Shown: in pieces, positions 5,579 to 6,251 of the stretch | Numbering within the stretch: the stretch's first letter is position 1 | Layout of the letters: each line of letters opens with the position of its first letter | Source: a bacterium | GTDB lineage: Bacteria; Patescibacteriota; JABMPQ01; JAQVVF01 | Assembly (NCBI GenBank): GCA_030611905.1 | Contig: JAUWOX010000063.1 | Span: forward strand, 1 to 6,251 | Reading direction: 5' to 3' | Length of the DNA stretch: 6,251 nt | The notes under the pieces: generated by a model | Seen by the model: only the letters and a program-made list of their open reading frames with translations | Told to the model about the DNA's origin: nothing | The model's database searches: none | Program-made: the position numbers and the translations under genes

Positions 5579-6040
5579 TTAGAAATATAGTACCCCGCAT
5601 TTTGCTAAGTAGGGTTCTGCTGACTTGGTGCTTACGGCAGCAATTTGATGAAACAATGGCTTACGTGCATGGTAGTGGGTTACATAAATAATAGTGTTAT
5701 ATTCACCTTTTCGAAATGGTGTTTTGTTTGTATCAAAAAATTTCATTGTTTCACCATCTTCAAATGTGACTGTTGTTATTGTAGGTTTGCCATGCAGGCT
5801 TTCTGCTTCAATTCCTGCGACCATCTTTACAATTACATGTACAGTAGATGCAGGTAATTCTAGGTGGGGTGTATATGCTATTGTTCCAATGGATTCGAGT
5901 ACTGTTTTGGGTTCCGTTATTGGTTGTTTGGCAGATACTGTTGTTTCTGTTTCTGATACTGTTGTTGATGGTTCAATCATGTAAACAGTTGCTATTAATG
6001 ATACTGAAATTACAAGAAAAACTAGGGTTTTTTTAGACAC
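5579..6040 (-). CDS. Small exported or membrane-anchored protein of unknown function
   Basis: I do not recognise this 153-residue protein. It opens with SKK and a hydrophobic helix at about residues 5-21, which is either an uncleaved anchor or a signal peptide; no lipobox cysteine is present. A Thr/Ser/Glu/Pro-rich linker follows (about 24-48). The rest (about 50-153) alternates short polar and hydrophobic segments, as expected of a small beta-rich fold. Candidate strands include TVHVIVKMV, PTITTVTFEDG, ETMKFF and EYNTIIYVTHYHARK. The HYHARK cluster (122-127) and the C-terminal CGVLYF with its only cysteine (148) stand out. An OB-like or small barrel fold is a guess. The start is GTG, chosen because a perfect AAGGAGG lies five bases upstream and the hydrophobic N-terminus begins there. 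It has its own promoter and terminator, so it appears to be a single-gene unit, convergent with the flippase 29 bases away. Reality of the gene is well supported; function is not. Confidence 0.75.
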   Translation of the reverse strand: MSKKTLVFLVISVSLIATVYMIEPSTTVSETETTVSAKQPITEPKTVLESIGTIAYTPHLELPASTVHVIVKMVAGIEAESLHGKPTITTVTFEDGETMKFFDTNKTPFRKGEYNTIIYVTHYHARKPLFHQIAAVSTKSAEPYLAKCGVLYF

Positions 6041-6044
6041 GAGC

Positions 6045-6052
6045 TCCTCCTT
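6045..6052 (-). promoter_or_regulatory. Perfect Shine-Dalgarno sequence for the 153-residue protein gene
   Basis: The minus strand reads AAGGAGGA, with five bases between AAGGAGG and the GTG start at 6040. It fixes the non-ATG start. It is the only strong ribosome-binding site in the window. A CCTT four bases into the leader could pair with its AAGG around a five-base loop, but a four-pair stem is too weak to call a switch. Confidence 0.85.
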
Positions 6053-6111
6053 CTGTTAAGGTGCGGTTTCTAGCGGGTTGCCATTAGATCAAGATTATTT
6101 TTTGATAATTA

Positions 6112-6140
6112 ATATTAGCAAGCTTTTACAGTGTTGTCAA
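6112..6140 (-). promoter_or_regulatory. Probable sigma-70-type promoter of the 153-residue protein gene
   Basis: On the minus strand a perfect -35, TTGACA (6140 to 6135), is followed after exactly 17 bases by TAATAT (6117 to 6112), which matches the -10 consensus at four of six positions. The start point would fall near 6105, giving a leader of about 65 bases that ends in the strong Shine-Dalgarno sequence. A small dyad, ATTAT and ATAAT (6094-6098 and 6105-6109), lies at the expected start point and could be an operator or chance. Confidence 0.6.
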
Positions 6141-6251
6141 AATTTGTAAAAAAATCTGCCCGGATAATAGTTTTTTGAATAAGCAAAAGTACTAGTTATC
6201 GTTGTTCTGAAGTATAATTTATTTGTGGGTTTGTTTTATGTTTCTAGATCT

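Noticed and set aside
5645..6036. Three overlapping plus-strand open frames opposite the 153-residue protein gene
   Set aside because: The minus-strand frame is longer and has a promoter, perfect Shine-Dalgarno sequence, hydrophobic N-terminus and terminator; none of the plus-strand frames has a ribosome-binding site.
1..6251. tRNA, rRNA, insertion sequence or phage attachment site
   Set aside because: I scanned both strands by eye and saw no cloverleaf, rRNA motif, transposase or flanking inverted repeats; weak or degenerate examples could be missed.

Overview
The window is AT-rich DNA with tightly packed genes, long secreted proteins built from repeats, Lys- and Asn-rich codons and several starts that lack a Shine-Dalgarno sequence. 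This best fits a Candidatus Patescibacteria (CPR) genome of the Parcubacteria type. That placement is an inference from style and protein families; no phylogenetic marker gene is present. Trp is encoded by TGG and no in-frame TGA needs reading through, so the standard bacterial code fits.

Layout, left to right. (1) Bases 1 to about 110 differ from the rest: 59 of 110 are G or C by hand count, against 39 of 110 at 231-340. On the plus strand they encode what looks like the N-terminus of a dicarboxylate/amino-acid:cation symporter (DAACS family), which stops matching near base 120. (2) A leftward two-gene operon follows, read from 4023 down to 36. A secreted calcineurin-like metallophosphoesterase fused to an FG-GAP/VCBS-type propeller comes first. 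After a 13-base gap comes a secreted protein with twelve NHL repeats, whose C-terminus runs into the foreign-looking left edge. (3) A 62-base divergent spacer (4024-4085) carries -10 elements in both directions. (4) A rightward polysaccharide flippase of the Wzx/RfbX type occupies 4086-5549. (5) A convergent leftward gene (5579-6040) encodes a small membrane-anchored or secreted protein of unknown function. It has a near-consensus promoter, a perfect Shine-Dalgarno sequence and a hairpin terminator lying inside the last codons of the flippase. (6) The right edge (6041-6251) holds that promoter and leader, and perhaps the first codons of another rightward gene.

The genes suggest a cell-surface locus: two exported beta-propeller proteins, one carrying a phosphoesterase domain, beside a flippase that moves lipid-linked glycans across the membrane. 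A functional link between them is plausible but rests only on adjacency. The points most worth a second look are the compositional and coding break at the left edge, the circularly closed six-blade design of the phosphoesterase fusion, the 12-blade NHL protein and the unrecognised 153-residue protein.
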